A stretch of DNA of 64,000 nt from Allomuricauda sp. (GTDB lineage: Bacteria; Bacteroidota; Bacteroidia; Flavobacteriales; Flavobacteriaceae): assembly GCA_017795045.1 (NCBI GenBank), contig CP051244.1, forward strand, positions 3,234,306-3,298,305. Direction: 5' to 3'. Made by a program: the position numbers and the translations under genes. Of the stretch, positions 28,965 through 37,669 are shown piece by piece. How positions within the stretch are numbered: the first letter of the stretch is position 1; each line of letters begins with the position of its first letter. The notes beneath the pieces were generated by a model that was given only the letters and a program-made list of their open reading frames with translations, searched no databases and was not told where the DNA came from.

Positions 28965-29828
28965 CTACTCTTCCTTGCCCGCTTTAAACAAAAAGTCCTT
29001 TTCCTCTTTGGAGAGACTTTCATACCCCGACTTGCTTATTTTATCCAAAATGGAGTCAATTTTTTTCTGTCGGGCCATCTTATCATAGTCGCCGGAACGC
29101 TTCCCAGAAGTATCTTTCTTGTACACGGTTTTCATAGGCGCTTTTTTCTCCCTTGGCTTAAAAAGCTGGGCAATGGCTTCCCTAAATCTGGTAAAACCCA
29201 CTCCAATATCCTTTCCGTTCAATAGTTGTCTAGCATATACATATCCCAACAAAGCACCTCCCAAATGCGCCAACCTGCCCCCCACATTCCCTCCGTAGGG
29301 TATTTGGATTAAATCCACCAAAACAAAGAACACGCCCACATACCATAATTTGACATTAAAGAAGATCACACGCACTTCTTGATTGGGTATATACGCACAG
29401 ATAAAAATCAGAACGGCGGTCACCCCTGCCGAAGCCCCGATCAGTGCCGTATTGGTGTTCAACAAGGTTGGAAAGATATTATAGCTGAGGAGAAAAACAA
29501 TCCCTCCAATAATAACGCCCAAGAAGTATACATTCAAGAAACGCTGATTGTCAAAAAGGTTCAAAAAAATCCTTCCTGTAAAGTAGAGCATGAGCATATT
29601 CCAAAAAATATGCCCCAGTCCTGCATGAAAAAAGGAATAGGTGATCAAGGACCACGGCTGTCCAAAAAACTCCAGAAAATCCTTGGGCAAATGAAACCAT
29701 TGGGAAACCGAATAGCCCAACAAGGCCGTGGAAAGCCCATCCAAGATAAAGATCAGCACATTGATGGCAATGAGCTTTTCGGCAATGTTCAACCGAGCAA
29801 ATTGATATTGTAATCCGCCATTTGCCAT
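28965..29828 (-). CDS. Rhomboid-family intramembrane serine protease with C-terminal extension (first of pair)
   Basis: 287 residues. Membrane helices include HIFWNMLMLYFTG (HxxxN pattern), the catalytic Ser in ALIGASAGVTAV, and the His in AHLGGALLGY. A soluble C-terminal tail of about 75 residues (DUF6576-like, ending SLSKEEKDFLFKAGKEE) follows. It should cleave membrane proteins within the bilayer; the substrate is unknown. It lies 3 bp after the second rhomboid. Confidence 0.87.
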   Translation of the reverse strand: MANGGLQYQFARLNIAEKLIAINVLIFILDGLSTALLGYSVSQWFHLPKDFLEFFGQPWSLITYSFFHAGLGHIFWNMLMLYFTGRIFLNLFDNQRFLNVYFLGVIIGGIVFLLSYNIFPTLLNTNTALIGASAGVTAVLIFICAYIPNQEVRVIFFNVKLWYVGVFFVLVDLIQIPYGGNVGGRLAHLGGALLGYVYARQLLNGKDIGVGFTRFREAIAQLFKPREKKAPMKTVYKKDTSGKRSGDYDKMARQKKIDSILDKISKSGYESLSKEEKDFLFKAGKEE

Positions 29829-29831
29829 AGC

Positions 29832-30566
29832 CTAGTCCCAACGATTATTGTTAAACTGGTTTCTTTTCCAGTACCACATCATGATGAACCCAATCAACGC
29901 ACCACCAATATGGGCAAAATGCGCCACTCCCGTATTCACATTACTAATACCGAATATTAAATCCCCTGCAATCAATAAGGGTACAAAGTATTTGGCCTTG
30001 ATGGGCACGGGAAGAAAAATCAACATTAGTTTTGCTTCGGAATACATAAAGGCAAAAGCTACCAAAATACCATAAATGGCCCCTGAAGCCCCAACGGCAG
30101 GAACATTGTATGCCGACAGAAAACTATCGATCGTGCTTTTGGAGGCCAGATTGTACCAATCAGGGCTGTATTGCCCTGCGGATATGATATCCATGATCTG
30201 CGTTCTGGCCAAACCTGCACTTTCCAACGCACTCAACCCTTCATTGAAGAAGTAATAATTTACCCCGGTATGCAAAGCTGCGGAGCCCAAACCGGCCGAA
30301 AAATAAAAGAACAGGAACTTGTTTCGGCCCCAAACCCGCTCCAATGGAGTTCCAAAGGCCCATAGCGCATACATATTGAACACAATGTGCATAAGGTTGC
30401 CATGCATGAACATATGGGTGCCTACCTGCCACCATTCAAAATTGCCGTTCTTTGGAAACCAAAGGGACATCCATTGATACATTTGGTCCCCGTATAATTG
30501 TGTGGCAAAAAACATGATCACATTAATGATCAATAAGTGTTTTACTGCCTCGGTCATTCTACCCAT
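29832..30566 (-). CDS. Rhomboid-family intramembrane serine protease (second of pair)
   Basis: 244 residues. HGNLMHIVFNMYALWAFG, the catalytic segment AVGASGAIYGI and AHIGGALIGF give the Asn/Ser/His set. It has a loop of about 60 residues before the catalytic helix. The start ATG directly follows the mutL stop codon (TAG-ATG), so translation is probably coupled to mutL. The two neighbouring rhomboids differ enough not to be a recent duplication. Confidence 0.87.
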   Translation of the reverse strand: MGRMTEAVKHLLIINVIMFFATQLYGDQMYQWMSLWFPKNGNFEWWQVGTHMFMHGNLMHIVFNMYALWAFGTPLERVWGRNKFLFFYFSAGLGSAALHTGVNYYFFNEGLSALESAGLARTQIMDIISAGQYSPDWYNLASKSTIDSFLSAYNVPAVGASGAIYGILVAFAFMYSEAKLMLIFLPVPIKAKYFVPLLIAGDLIFGISNVNTGVAHFAHIGGALIGFIMMWYWKRNQFNNNRWD

Positions 30567-32405
30567 CTAACTAAATTTTTTATCGATATCCCCTTCGGAG
30601 ATAATGGTGTACGTCAGTTTTTGAAACGGACTCAAGGTCGGTTCCTTACAGGCAAACAAATTGTTCACCAAGGCCAACTGGGATTCTTGGTCCAAGAGTT
30701 CCCCTGTTTTCACGGCCAGGTTTTTGGAAAGCACCTTGGCCAAGACTTCGGCTTGGGAGACAGTACCTTCATTAAATCCTTCTGCATAGTCCGCGATCAA
30801 ACGATCCAATACCGTGCCAATCCCACTTTCCGGGACCATCAAGGGCACTCCTGTCAGTTTTACAGTCTCTTCCTCCAAACTTTCAAAGGCAAAACCAATG
30901 TTTGTCAGGCTATCCTTGATTTCCCTCAATATCCCCAATTCCTGTGGGTTGAAGGTAAGCTCCAACGGAAACAACAGCTGTTGGCTCACCCCTTCCTTTA
31001 CCGTGATCTCCCCTAGGAACTTTTCAAAAAGAATCCGTTCGTGCGCCCGGTTCTGGTGAATGACCAGCATTCCGGATTTCACCGTACTCACCACAAATTT
31101 ACGCCGTAGCTGGAACGTGGTGGCCATATGTTCGCCAACCCCATCATCATACAAGGTTCCCTGTGCTTCGCTATCCGATTCAATGGCCACACTGCTAAAG
31201 TTGTTCGTGTCCACATCTTGATCCAGACCTTCATACAGGTTTTCCCAACCCTTGGAACTGGCTCTCTGAAAGGAACCCCCACTTTTTCGTTCTCTCTCTT
31301 GAAAAGGATTGAACGTGGCATCCACCGTTACTTTGGGCAAAACCGCCCCTTTTTCCTTGTATGCATAAGGTGTATCCAAGTTGGGGTCATGGTCAAAATC
31401 CAATACCGGGGCCACATTGAATTGTCCCAAGCTATGCTTTATGGTTGACCGCAGTATGGCATACAGTGTATTCTCATCATCAAACTTCACCTCTGTCTTG
31501 GTGGGATGGATGTTGATATCAATCGAAGACGGGTCTACCTCCAAATAAATAAAATAGCCGGGGTAGGTATCCGGTTTGATGAGTCCTTCAAAAGCCGCCA
31601 CCACCGCGTGGTGCAAATACGGACTTTTGATGAATCTATCATTGGCAAAGAAAAACTGTTCCCCCCTACTCTTCTTGGCAAATTCCGGCTTACAGATAAA
31701 ACCGGAAATCTTAACCACTTCGGTTTCCTCGCTAACCGGCACCAACCGGTTTTCCATGCGACTTCCAAAAATATGCGCTATACGTTGGCGCGGCTTTCCT
31801 TTGGGCAGATTGAAAATCTCTGAACCATTATTGTAAAAATGAAACTCGGTATTGGGATGCACCAAAGCCACTCTGTGGAACTCATCCGTGATATGACGTA
31901 ATTCCACCTGATTCGACTTTAAGAAATTCCGTCGGGCCGGAATATTGAAAAAGAGATTTTTTACCGATATGGAGGTGCCTTGGGGTGTGGCCACCACTTC
32001 TTGGGACACAATTTTGCTCCCTTCTATCTTTATATGAACACCCACCTCATTGGTTTCAGTCCGGGTCTGCATGTCTACATGGGCAATGGCCGCAATGGAA
32101 GCCAGTGCCTCTCCACGGAACCCTTTGGTGTGTAGGTTGAACAAATCTTGCGCTGAGGAAATCTTGGAAGTGGCATGCCGTTCAAAGGATAACCGGGCAT
32201 CGGTCTCGCTCATCCCCATCCCATCATCCACCACTTGAATCAATGCTTTACCCCCATCTTTTACAATCAGTTTGACTGTAGTGGCCCCTGCATCAATGGC
32301 ATTCTCCATAAGTTCCTTGACCACCGAGGCCGGACGTTGGACCACTTCCCCTGCTGCAATCTGGTTGGCAACATGGTCCGGTAAAAGTTTAATGATGTCC
32401 GTCAT
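30567..32405 (-). CDS. mutL: DNA mismatch repair protein MutL
   Basis: 612 residues. The N-terminal GHKL ATPase is intact: ENAIDAGA, DDGMGM, TKGFRGEALASI, and TSISVKNLFFNIPARRNFL. The C-terminal dimer domain has QQLLFPLELTFNP. The usual endonuclease motif DQHA(x)2E appears here as HQNRAHE (residues 450-456), and CPHGRP is not recognisable near SPFQKLTY. So the nuclease may be inactive or altered. Flavobacterial relatives may share this; I could not compare. It is followed directly by two rhomboid genes. Confidence 0.92.
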   Translation of the reverse strand: MTDIIKLLPDHVANQIAAGEVVQRPASVVKELMENAIDAGATTVKLIVKDGGKALIQVVDDGMGMSETDARLSFERHATSKISSAQDLFNLHTKGFRGEALASIAAIAHVDMQTRTETNEVGVHIKIEGSKIVSQEVVATPQGTSISVKNLFFNIPARRNFLKSNQVELRHITDEFHRVALVHPNTEFHFYNNGSEIFNLPKGKPRQRIAHIFGSRMENRLVPVSEETEVVKISGFICKPEFAKKSRGEQFFFANDRFIKSPYLHHAVVAAFEGLIKPDTYPGYFIYLEVDPSSIDINIHPTKTEVKFDDENTLYAILRSTIKHSLGQFNVAPVLDFDHDPNLDTPYAYKEKGAVLPKVTVDATFNPFQERERKSGGSFQRASSKGWENLYEGLDQDVDTNNFSSVAIESDSEAQGTLYDDGVGEHMATTFQLRRKFVVSTVKSGMLVIHQNRAHERILFEKFLGEITVKEGVSQQLLFPLELTFNPQELGILREIKDSLTNIGFAFESLEEETVKLTGVPLMVPESGIGTVLDRLIADYAEGFNEGTVSQAEVLAKVLSKNLAVKTGELLDQESQLALVNNLFACKEPTLSPFQKLTYTIISEGDIDKKFS

Positions 32406-32689
32406 TAGGGATTTAGGAATATGGATAAATCAAAGTCGATCACAAAAAGGAACAGTAGCACCAAAATGGCCACAATAACGAGAAAACGAAGTTTCATGTT
32501 CTTATCACCTTCCATTTTTAAATCTTCCTTGGCCGAACCGATTTTGTTCAATAGCCCCCTCTGCGTATGCGCGGTACTTCGAAATTTATCTAGTTTGTGT
32601 TCTATTTTATACGGATTGCCCTCGCCCTTGTAGTAGCGCGGCGAGTAACTGAACGATTTATTCTTTTTAAGTTTAAAAGGATTTCGCAT
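32405..32689 (-). CDS. Small C-terminally anchored membrane protein upstream of mutL
   Basis: 94 residues, a basic N-terminal region (KLKKNKSFSYSPRYYKGEGNPYKIEHKLDKFRST) and one membrane helix (LRFLVIVAILVLLFLFVIDF). The family accompanies mutL in Flavobacteriia, and is sometimes mislabelled as a riboflavin synthase subunit because ribH is adjacent; no function is known. Its stop overlaps the mutL start by 1 bp. Confidence 0.75.
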   Translation of the reverse strand: MRNPFKLKKNKSFSYSPRYYKGEGNPYKIEHKLDKFRSTAHTQRGLLNKIGSAKEDLKMEGDKNMKLRFLVIVAILVLLFLFVIDFDLSIFLNP

Positions 32690-32711
32690 GGCATTTGTAT
32701 CCGTGTAACCT

Positions 32712-32719
32712 CAAAGGTA
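32712..32719 (-). promoter_or_regulatory. Putative promoter -7 box (TACCTTTG) of the mutL operon
   Basis: On the minus strand this reads TACCTTTG, a match to TAnnTTTG, 22 bp before the small membrane protein gene. No TTG lies at the usual upstream distance. Confidence 0.4.
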
Positions 32720-32777
32720 CTTAAAATAGAAAAAAAGGATCAGGGGATGCTCCCAAAAAATGTTAACAAGAAAACAC

Positions 32778-32880
32778 AGTTGCTAATTCAAGTACAAGTT
32801 CAGGAACAAGGAAGTGCAAAATCAAGAACCAAGAGCAGATATGGTATTTTGTACTTGAACTTGAACTTGAACTTGCAACT
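32778..32880. repeat. 103-bp imperfect inverted repeat with (ACTTGA)n arm
   Basis: The left arm begins AGTTGC and continues as CAAGTACAAGTTCA-type sequence. The right arm, 32851-32880, is GTACTTGAACTTGAACTTG followed by ...GCAACT, so the ends are exact 6-bp inverted repeats. The element fills most of the gap between ribH and the mutL group. It looks like a short non-coding element that can fold into a long hairpin. It ends 6 bp from the ribH stop and could act as its terminator. Confidence 0.6.
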
Positions 32881-32885
32881 TCACA

Positions 32886-33368
32886 TTACCTCCCCAAAAC
32901 AGCCATCTGAATGGCGGCAATGGCGGCTTCCGTACCCTTGTTCCCATGTCGGCCACCACTACGGTCTTGGGCCTGTTGCAAGGTGTTGTCGGTCAAAACG
33001 CAGAAAATCACGGGAACGTCATAGGCTACGTTCAAATCTTTGATGCCTTGGGCCGTGGCACTGCATACAAAGTCAAAATGACTGGTCTCGCCACGAATGA
33101 CACTCCCAATGGCTATAACAGCATCCACTTGTTGGTCCGTGATCATTTTCTTGCATCCAAAGGTCATCTCAAAGCTTCCCGGGACGTTCCAACGAACCAC
33201 ATTTTCAGGCAATGTCCCACAGTCTAACAAAGCGTCATGTGCACCTTGAAAAAGAGCCTCTGTGATTTCATGGTTCCATTCAGAAACAACAATCCCAAAC
33301 CGAAGTTGCTTCGCATTTGGGATTTTGGTCTTATCGTAAACGGATAGGTTTTTGTTCTCGGTGGCCAT
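32886..33368 (-). CDS. ribH: 6,7-dimethyl-8-ribityllumazine synthase
   Basis: 160 residues. FGIVVSEWNHEIT, VPGSFEMTFGCKKM, GSVIRGETSHFDFVC and the FCVLTDNTLQQAQDRSGGRHGNKG segment are the family's active-site pieces, including the catalytic His in TSHFDF. It joins ribitylamino-uracil to dihydroxybutanone phosphate in riboflavin synthesis. It lies 3 bp after the TPR gene. Confidence 0.94.
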   Translation of the reverse strand: MATENKNLSVYDKTKIPNAKQLRFGIVVSEWNHEITEALFQGAHDALLDCGTLPENVVRWNVPGSFEMTFGCKKMITDQQVDAVIAIGSVIRGETSHFDFVCSATAQGIKDLNVAYDVPVIFCVLTDNTLQQAQDRSGGRHGNKGTEAAIAAIQMAVLGR

Positions 33369-33371
33369 AGA

Positions 33372-34133
33372 TTAGTTTTTGGCCAATCCGATAAGAGCGT
33401 CTATGCCTACCCCTTCCGAGGATTTCGGATAGTCTTCCTTGATGCGCTCAAAGTAACCAAGCGCTTTACTTTTCTGGTCCAACTCAAGGGCCGCAACCCC
33501 TGCCTTGTACAAAAATCTTGGCGTAGTGAACTCATTGTCGCTGTGCGCAATGGCTTTCTCGTAAAAGTCCAAGGCATCCTCGGTTTGGTTCAATTGGGAA
33601 AATGCATCCCCAATACCTCCTTTTGCCATGGCCCCCAATACGGCATCATCCGAAGAAAAGTTCTCCAAATGCGCAATGGCCTCCTGATATTGCTGTAGGT
33701 TCAAATAGGTCATCCCAGCAGAATATTCCGCCAAGTTGGCCGCTTTGGTACCACTGTATTCCTCAATGATGTCCAAAAATCCATATTTCCCTTCGGCACC
33801 GTTCAATGCTTTGGTAAAGAGGGAATCCTTTTCGGTTTCACTGGCCAGGGCCTGATCAAAATATTGCTGTGGATAAAAAAGCTCATTGGCCGCAGTAGCC
33901 TCCTTTGGCTTTTGGATGAACTGGTGGTATCCCAAGTAGGCCAATACCCCCAATGCAATGGCACCAATAACCCCCAAAATATAGTTTTGGTTCTGTTGTA
34001 CCCACGCCTCGGTCTTGGAAGCACTCTCGTCCAGCGTGTTGAACACCTCTGCCGTTGTACTGTCCTGTTCTTCAACTTGGGCTTCCTCTGCCTTGTTTTT
34101 AGGTTTAAAGCCTCTTCTCTTGTATGTTGCCAT
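33372..34133 (-). CDS. TPR-repeat membrane-anchored protein
   Basis: 253 residues. A hydrophilic N-terminus (TYKRRGFKPKNKAEEA) is followed by one membrane helix (YILGVIGAIALGVLAYLGY, about 51-69). The remainder is a set of TPR-like helices (LNLQQYQEAIAHLENF, LNQTEDALDFYEKAIAH). It resembles YfgM-type proteins, but there is no direct evidence of that function. It is transcribed with ribH. Confidence 0.75.
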   Translation of the reverse strand: MATYKRRGFKPKNKAEEAQVEEQDSTTAEVFNTLDESASKTEAWVQQNQNYILGVIGAIALGVLAYLGYHQFIQKPKEATAANELFYPQQYFDQALASETEKDSLFTKALNGAEGKYGFLDIIEEYSGTKAANLAEYSAGMTYLNLQQYQEAIAHLENFSSDDAVLGAMAKGGIGDAFSQLNQTEDALDFYEKAIAHSDNEFTTPRFLYKAGVAALELDQKSKALGYFERIKEDYPKSSEGVGIDALIGLAKN

Positions 34134-34153
34134 GCGTCATTTTATTGGTCGGG

Positions 34154-34181
34154 CAAAAATAAAGTTTTTATCCAAAATCAA
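34154..34181 (-). promoter_or_regulatory. Putative promoter of the TPR-ribH operon (TTG-17-TATTTTTG)
   Basis: On the minus strand TATTTTTG (34161-34154) matches TAnnTTTG and is preceded by TTG (34181-34179) at a 17-bp spacing. It is 20 bp upstream of the start codon. Confidence 0.45.
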
Positions 34182-34259
34182 AAGGCAATTTATTCGTTAT
34201 TTTTGGAATCTTTAACCGGTCCGCAAAATCACAGAACCCTTTTGGTCCCATAAACGTTT

Positions 34260-35339
34260 ATGTTTTTAAGACATTTATCCTTAGTGAATTACAAAAACTT
34301 CGATTCCAAGACCTTGGATTTCGACCCTGTGATCAATTGTCTTGTAGGCGATAATGGGGTGGGAAAGACCAATATATTGGATGCCATTTACCACCTCTGT
34401 TTCGGGAAAAGCTACTTTAATCCCGTAGCTACCCAGAACATTAAGCACGACACGGATTTTTTTGTGGTGGATGGGGAGTTTGAAAAGGAAGGCAGGACCG
34501 AAAAAATCATCTGCAGCTTTAAAAAAGGAACCAAAAAAGTCATCAAACGAAATGGGAAGGCCTATGAAAAGTTTTCGGAACACATTGGCTTTTTGCCCTT
34601 GGTGATCATATCGCCTTCGGACCGGGACCTAATCCTGGAAGGTAGCGACACCCGAAGGAAGTTCATGGATGGGGTGATTTCGCAATCCGATAAAGCTTAT
34701 CTACAGACCCTTATCAAATACAACAAGGTGTTGACACAACGAAACTCCTTGCTGAAGTATTTTGTGGCCAACCACACCTTTGATCCCAATACCCTGGCCA
34801 TCTACAATGAGCAATTGCACAATTTAGGGACGGAGATTCATAAAAAACGGGTTGACTTCATTGACTCTCTTATCCCGATATTCCAAAAACAGTACGCCCA
34901 TATTTCCGAAAAGGACGAACAGATCACCCTCTCCTATGAAAGTCAACTTTCCGAAGGAAATCTCTTGGACTTATTGGAAAAGAATGTTGATAAGGACCGT
35001 GCCTTGCAGTACACCAGTGTGGGCATCCATAAAGACGATTTGAATTTTACCATTGGCGGACATCCCATCAAAAAATTCGGAAGTCAAGGCCAACAGAAAT
35101 CTTTCTTGATCGCCCTGAAATTGGCACAGTTCCATTTTATCAAGGAACAGGCCAGCACCACGCCCATTCTATTGTTGGATGATATTTTTGATAAGTTGGA
35201 CGAAAACCGGGTCTCCCATATTGTGGGCCTTGTCAAGGATGATAATTTCGGACAGATCTTTATCAGCGACACCCATGCGGAGCGCACCGAAAATGTGGTC
35301 AAAAACATTCACCAGAGTTATAAAATCTTTACCTTGTAA
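34260..35339 (+). CDS. recF: DNA replication/repair protein RecF
   Basis: 359 residues. Walker A is [14 protein letters not shown] (about 30-43), the signature is [18 protein letters not shown], and Walker B is [13 protein letters not shown]. RecF helps load RecA at single-strand gaps. It is divergent from the TPR gene and is followed after 1 bp by a small lipoprotein gene. Confidence 0.94.
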   Translation: MFLRHLSLVNYKNFDSKTLDFDPVINCLVGDNGVGKTNILDAIYHLCFGKSYFNPVATQNIKHDTDFFVVDGEFEKEGRTEKIICSFKKGTKKVIKRNGKAYEKFSEHIGFLPLVIISPSDRDLILEGSDTRRKFMDGVISQSDKAYLQTLIKYNKVLTQRNSLLKYFVANHTFDPNTLAIYNEQLHNLGTEIHKKRVDFIDSLIPIFQKQYAHISEKDEQITLSYESQLSEGNLLDLLEKNVDKDRALQYTSVGIHKDDLNFTIGGHPIKKFGSQGQQKSFLIALKLAQFHFIKEQASTTPILLLDDIFDKLDENRVSHIVGLVKDDNFGQIFISDTHAERTENVVKNIHQSYKIFTL

Positions 35340-35340
35340 C

Positions 35341-35763
35341 ATGGCTCGGATTCTATTTTTTCTTTCGATTTTAATGGTGTGGGGATGCCAGGAAAGCTCC
35401 ATTCCAAAAGAAAACCTGCGATATCTCAACGGATATTGGGAGATCGCCGAAGTGCAATTCCCTGACGGTTCCAAAAAGGAGTATGGGGTAAATCCCACCA
35501 TAGATTTTATCCAACTGGACAATGGAACAGGGTTCCGCAAAAAAATGCAGCCCCGTTTTGATGGCACCTACAAGACCTCCCATGATGTGGAACTGCTCAC
35601 CGTAAGTGAGGTAGATGCGATATTTATCCTACGCTATTCCAGTGAATTCAGTGATTGGGAAGAAACCTTGGTGCAGGTAGACTCCACCTCCTTTTCCGTA
35701 GTGAACCAAGAAGGCGTCACCTACTCCTACAAACGCTTTGAACCCATTAAAATCCCAAAGTAA
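35341..35763 (+). CDS. Small lipoprotein, lipocalin-like fold suggested
   Basis: 140 residues starting at the ATG at 35341. The leader ends in the lipobox MVWGC. The rest is a beta-rich domain (YLNGYWEIAEVQFPDGSKKEYG, then FDGTYKT, SYKRFEPIK) like small lipocalin-type Bacteroidota lipoproteins. A larger upstream frame exists but overlaps recF. The function is unknown. Confidence 0.7.
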   Translation: MARILFFLSILMVWGCQESSIPKENLRYLNGYWEIAEVQFPDGSKKEYGVNPTIDFIQLDNGTGFRKKMQPRFDGTYKTSHDVELLTVSEVDAIFILRYSSEFSDWEETLVQVDSTSFSVVNQEGVTYSYKRFEPIKIPK

Positions 35764-36059
35764 TGTCCAAAAGACACAACTCCCATCTGCCCTTGGGCGA
35801 AGCACTGAACGAGTTCATCAAGGAAAATAAGCTCCAAAAAGGCATGGACAAGGTAGATGCCCGTGAAGCTTGGACCAGATTAATGGGCAATGGGGTAAAC
35901 AATTATACCAGTGCGGTGGAACTCAAAAACGACACCTTGTTCGTCTCCCTATCCTCTTCCGTACTGCGGGAAGAACTGAGCCTCGGCAAAAGCAAGATCA
36001 TTGCCATGATCAATGAGGAACTAGGGAAAGAGTTGGTAAAAAAACTGGTGTTACGCTAA
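35763..36059 (+). CDS. DUF721 protein
   Basis: 98 residues. The start overlaps the previous stop (TAATG). It carries the DUF721 pattern PLGEALNEFIKENKLQ, AWTRLMG and LFVSLSSSVLREELSLGKSKIIAMINEELG. This family is often encoded next to recF, and a DNA or nucleoid role has been proposed for relatives; nothing more can be stated. Confidence 0.8.
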   Translation: MSKRHNSHLPLGEALNEFIKENKLQKGMDKVDAREAWTRLMGNGVNNYTSAVELKNDTLFVSLSSSVLREELSLGKSKIIAMINEELGKELVKKLVLR

Positions 36060-36065
36060 ACAAAA

Positions 36066-36093
36066 AAAGCCACCTTTAAAGGTGGCTTTTTTT
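36066..36093. terminator. Intrinsic terminator between DUF721 and ndk
   Basis: Stem AGCCACCTTT with AAAGGTGGCT, flanked by A and T runs. It can stop transcription from both sides, as the genes converge here. Confidence 0.85.
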
Positions 36094-36111
36094 GTGGCTT
36101 TCTACATAAAA

Positions 36112-36531
36112 CTAGTACACTTCCCTTCCCGAGAAATGGAAAGCGCCCTCAATGGCCGCATTCTCATCGCTATCGGAACCATGTACGGCGTTCTCGCCAA
36201 TGCTGGCTGCATATAACTTTCTAATGGTGCCCTCGGCAGCTTCCGCTGGGTTGGTGGCCCCGATCAACGCACGGAAATCGTCCACAGCATTGTCTTTTTC
36301 CAAAATGGCCGCCACAATGGGACCTCTGGTCATAAACTCCACCAATTCTCCAAAAAATGGGCGTTCCTTGTGGATAGCGTAGAACTCTCCGGCATCCCTT
36401 CGGCTCAATTGGGTGTATTTCATGGCCACAATCTTAAATCCTGCAGCCGTTATTTTTTCCAAAATCGCACCAATATGGCCGTTTTCAACCGCATCTGGCT
36501 TGATCATGGTAAATGTTCTATTTCCAGTCAT
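36112..36531 (-). CDS. ndk: Nucleoside diphosphate kinase
   Basis: 139 residues, the normal length. It begins [17 protein letters not shown] and contains the catalytic His in [15 protein letters not shown]. It equalises nucleoside triphosphates using ATP. It stands alone, with its own promoter and a shared terminator. Confidence 0.96.
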   Translation of the reverse strand: MTGNRTFTMIKPDAVENGHIGAILEKITAAGFKIVAMKYTQLSRRDAGEFYAIHKERPFFGELVEFMTRGPIVAAILEKDNAVDDFRALIGATNPAEAAEGTIRKLYAASIGENAVHGSDSDENAAIEGAFHFSGREVY

Positions 36532-36547
36532 TTTTTAAAATTTTGCG

Positions 36548-36577
36548 CAAACTTACGGTTTTTCAACCAACAGGCAA
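36548..36577 (-). promoter_or_regulatory. Putative ndk promoter (TTG-19-TAAGTTTG)
   Basis: On the minus strand TAAGTTTG (36555-36548) follows TTG (36577-36575) at the ideal 19-bp spacing. It is 17 bp upstream of the start codon. This is the best promoter match in the window. Confidence 0.6.
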
Positions 36578-36580
36578 GGC

Positions 36581-37594
36581 TTAATAAGTTTGTTTTAGCT
36601 CTTGAAGCACAGTACCCTCCTCTTCCATAATCTTAAAATGTACTTCCTTGGTTTCAAGGTTGATGGCTATGGTGCCATAACTGGTACGGGAAACCACCTC
36701 CCCCACCCGAAACGGATTGGGTTCCCCGGAAAAACTGGAATAGGAGTGTGTGAGTCCGCTACTGGTAAAATCCACCAAAGGATAGGTCAAGTCCGAAACG
36801 GCTTTTCGGGAAAACTCTGAAATATGTCGGTCTCCGGACAAAATTATAACACCCTTTGCCTTAGAATCCACAATGAGCTTTTCCAGCTTTTCCACTTCCT
36901 TGGGAAAATTCCCCCAGGTCTCGAATCCATGTTCTCCCGACAAAAACTGGATGCTGGACATGATCAGGTTAAAATCGGCATCGGAATGGTTGAGCTCATC
37001 CTCCAACCATGCCCACTGCTCGGCACCCAAGACGGTGGCATCCATGTCCAAATTGGGACTGTATCGTTTTTTGGAAACGGTATCCTTGACCAAGGCGCTT
37101 CGAAAATAACGGGTATCCAAAACCACGATTTTCACTTTGCCCTTGGGTGTTTCGTAATCATGCGAAGCATATACCCCTTCCCTAGTTCTTCGGGAACTGT
37201 TTTTCGGCACTTCCATAAAATCCAGAAACACCTGTTGGCTTTGGCTTTTTACCAAAAACTCCTCCCCGCCGTCATTGACCCCAAAGTCATGGTCGTCCCA
37301 AGTACCAATTATGGGCACCTTCGCCTTCAATTGAGCATAGCCTTCAACACTGTCCTGCAGGGCATAGATGGCCCTGAGTTTTTCCATATTGTCCGTATCG
37401 GCGTAGACAATGTCCCCTCCCCAGACCCAAACATTGGGGTTCTCGTTTAAAATATCGTCCCAAAACGGATTGGGTTCCTGGGGCATGTTACAGGAACCAA
37501 AGGCCACCAAAAAAGTGGAGCTTGGCACATCCTGTTTCTGTTTGCATCCCAAGAGGACAACCAATAGGCTCAAGTAAATGGAAATAGGCTTCAT
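36581..37594 (-). CDS. PhoD-like metallophosphatase lipoprotein
   Basis: 337 residues. The leader ends in the lipobox VVLLGC. Metal-ligand positions are visible in FGSCN, WGGDIVYAD, GTWDDHDFG, IMSSIQFLSGEH and LSGDRHISEF. PhoD-type enzymes cleave phosphomonoesters and diesters outside the cytoplasm, using Fe/Ca. The protein is shorter than PhoD of Bacillus and lacks its N-terminal beta domain. The physiological substrate is unknown. Confidence 0.87.
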   Translation of the reverse strand: MKPISIYLSLLVVLLGCKQKQDVPSSTFLVAFGSCNMPQEPNPFWDDILNENPNVWVWGGDIVYADTDNMEKLRAIYALQDSVEGYAQLKAKVPIIGTWDDHDFGVNDGGEEFLVKSQSQQVFLDFMEVPKNSSRRTREGVYASHDYETPKGKVKIVVLDTRYFRSALVKDTVSKKRYSPNLDMDATVLGAEQWAWLEDELNHSDADFNLIMSSIQFLSGEHGFETWGNFPKEVEKLEKLIVDSKAKGVIILSGDRHISEFSRKAVSDLTYPLVDFTSSGLTHSYSSFSGEPNPFRVGEVVSRTSYGTIAINLETKEVHFKIMEEEGTVLQELKQTY

Positions 37595-37656
37595 AGGCTC
37601 GGTTTACTTTCAAACAAAAATAAGATATCGCGAGTTACCTCTATATTATATTATTG

Positions 37657-37664
37657 TATCTTTG
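37657..37664 (+). promoter_or_regulatory. Putative promoter -7 box of nrnA-gldI operon (TATCTTTG)
   Basis: A perfect TAnnTTTG match, 5 bp before the start codon, so the transcript would have almost no leader. No TTG is seen at the usual spacing. Confidence 0.35.
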
Positions 37665-37669
37665 GCCGC

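Noticed and set aside
32421-32633. Plus-strand small open frame opposite the small membrane protein
   Set aside because: Overlaps the minus-strand membrane protein that is linked to mutL; no start signal or conserved content.
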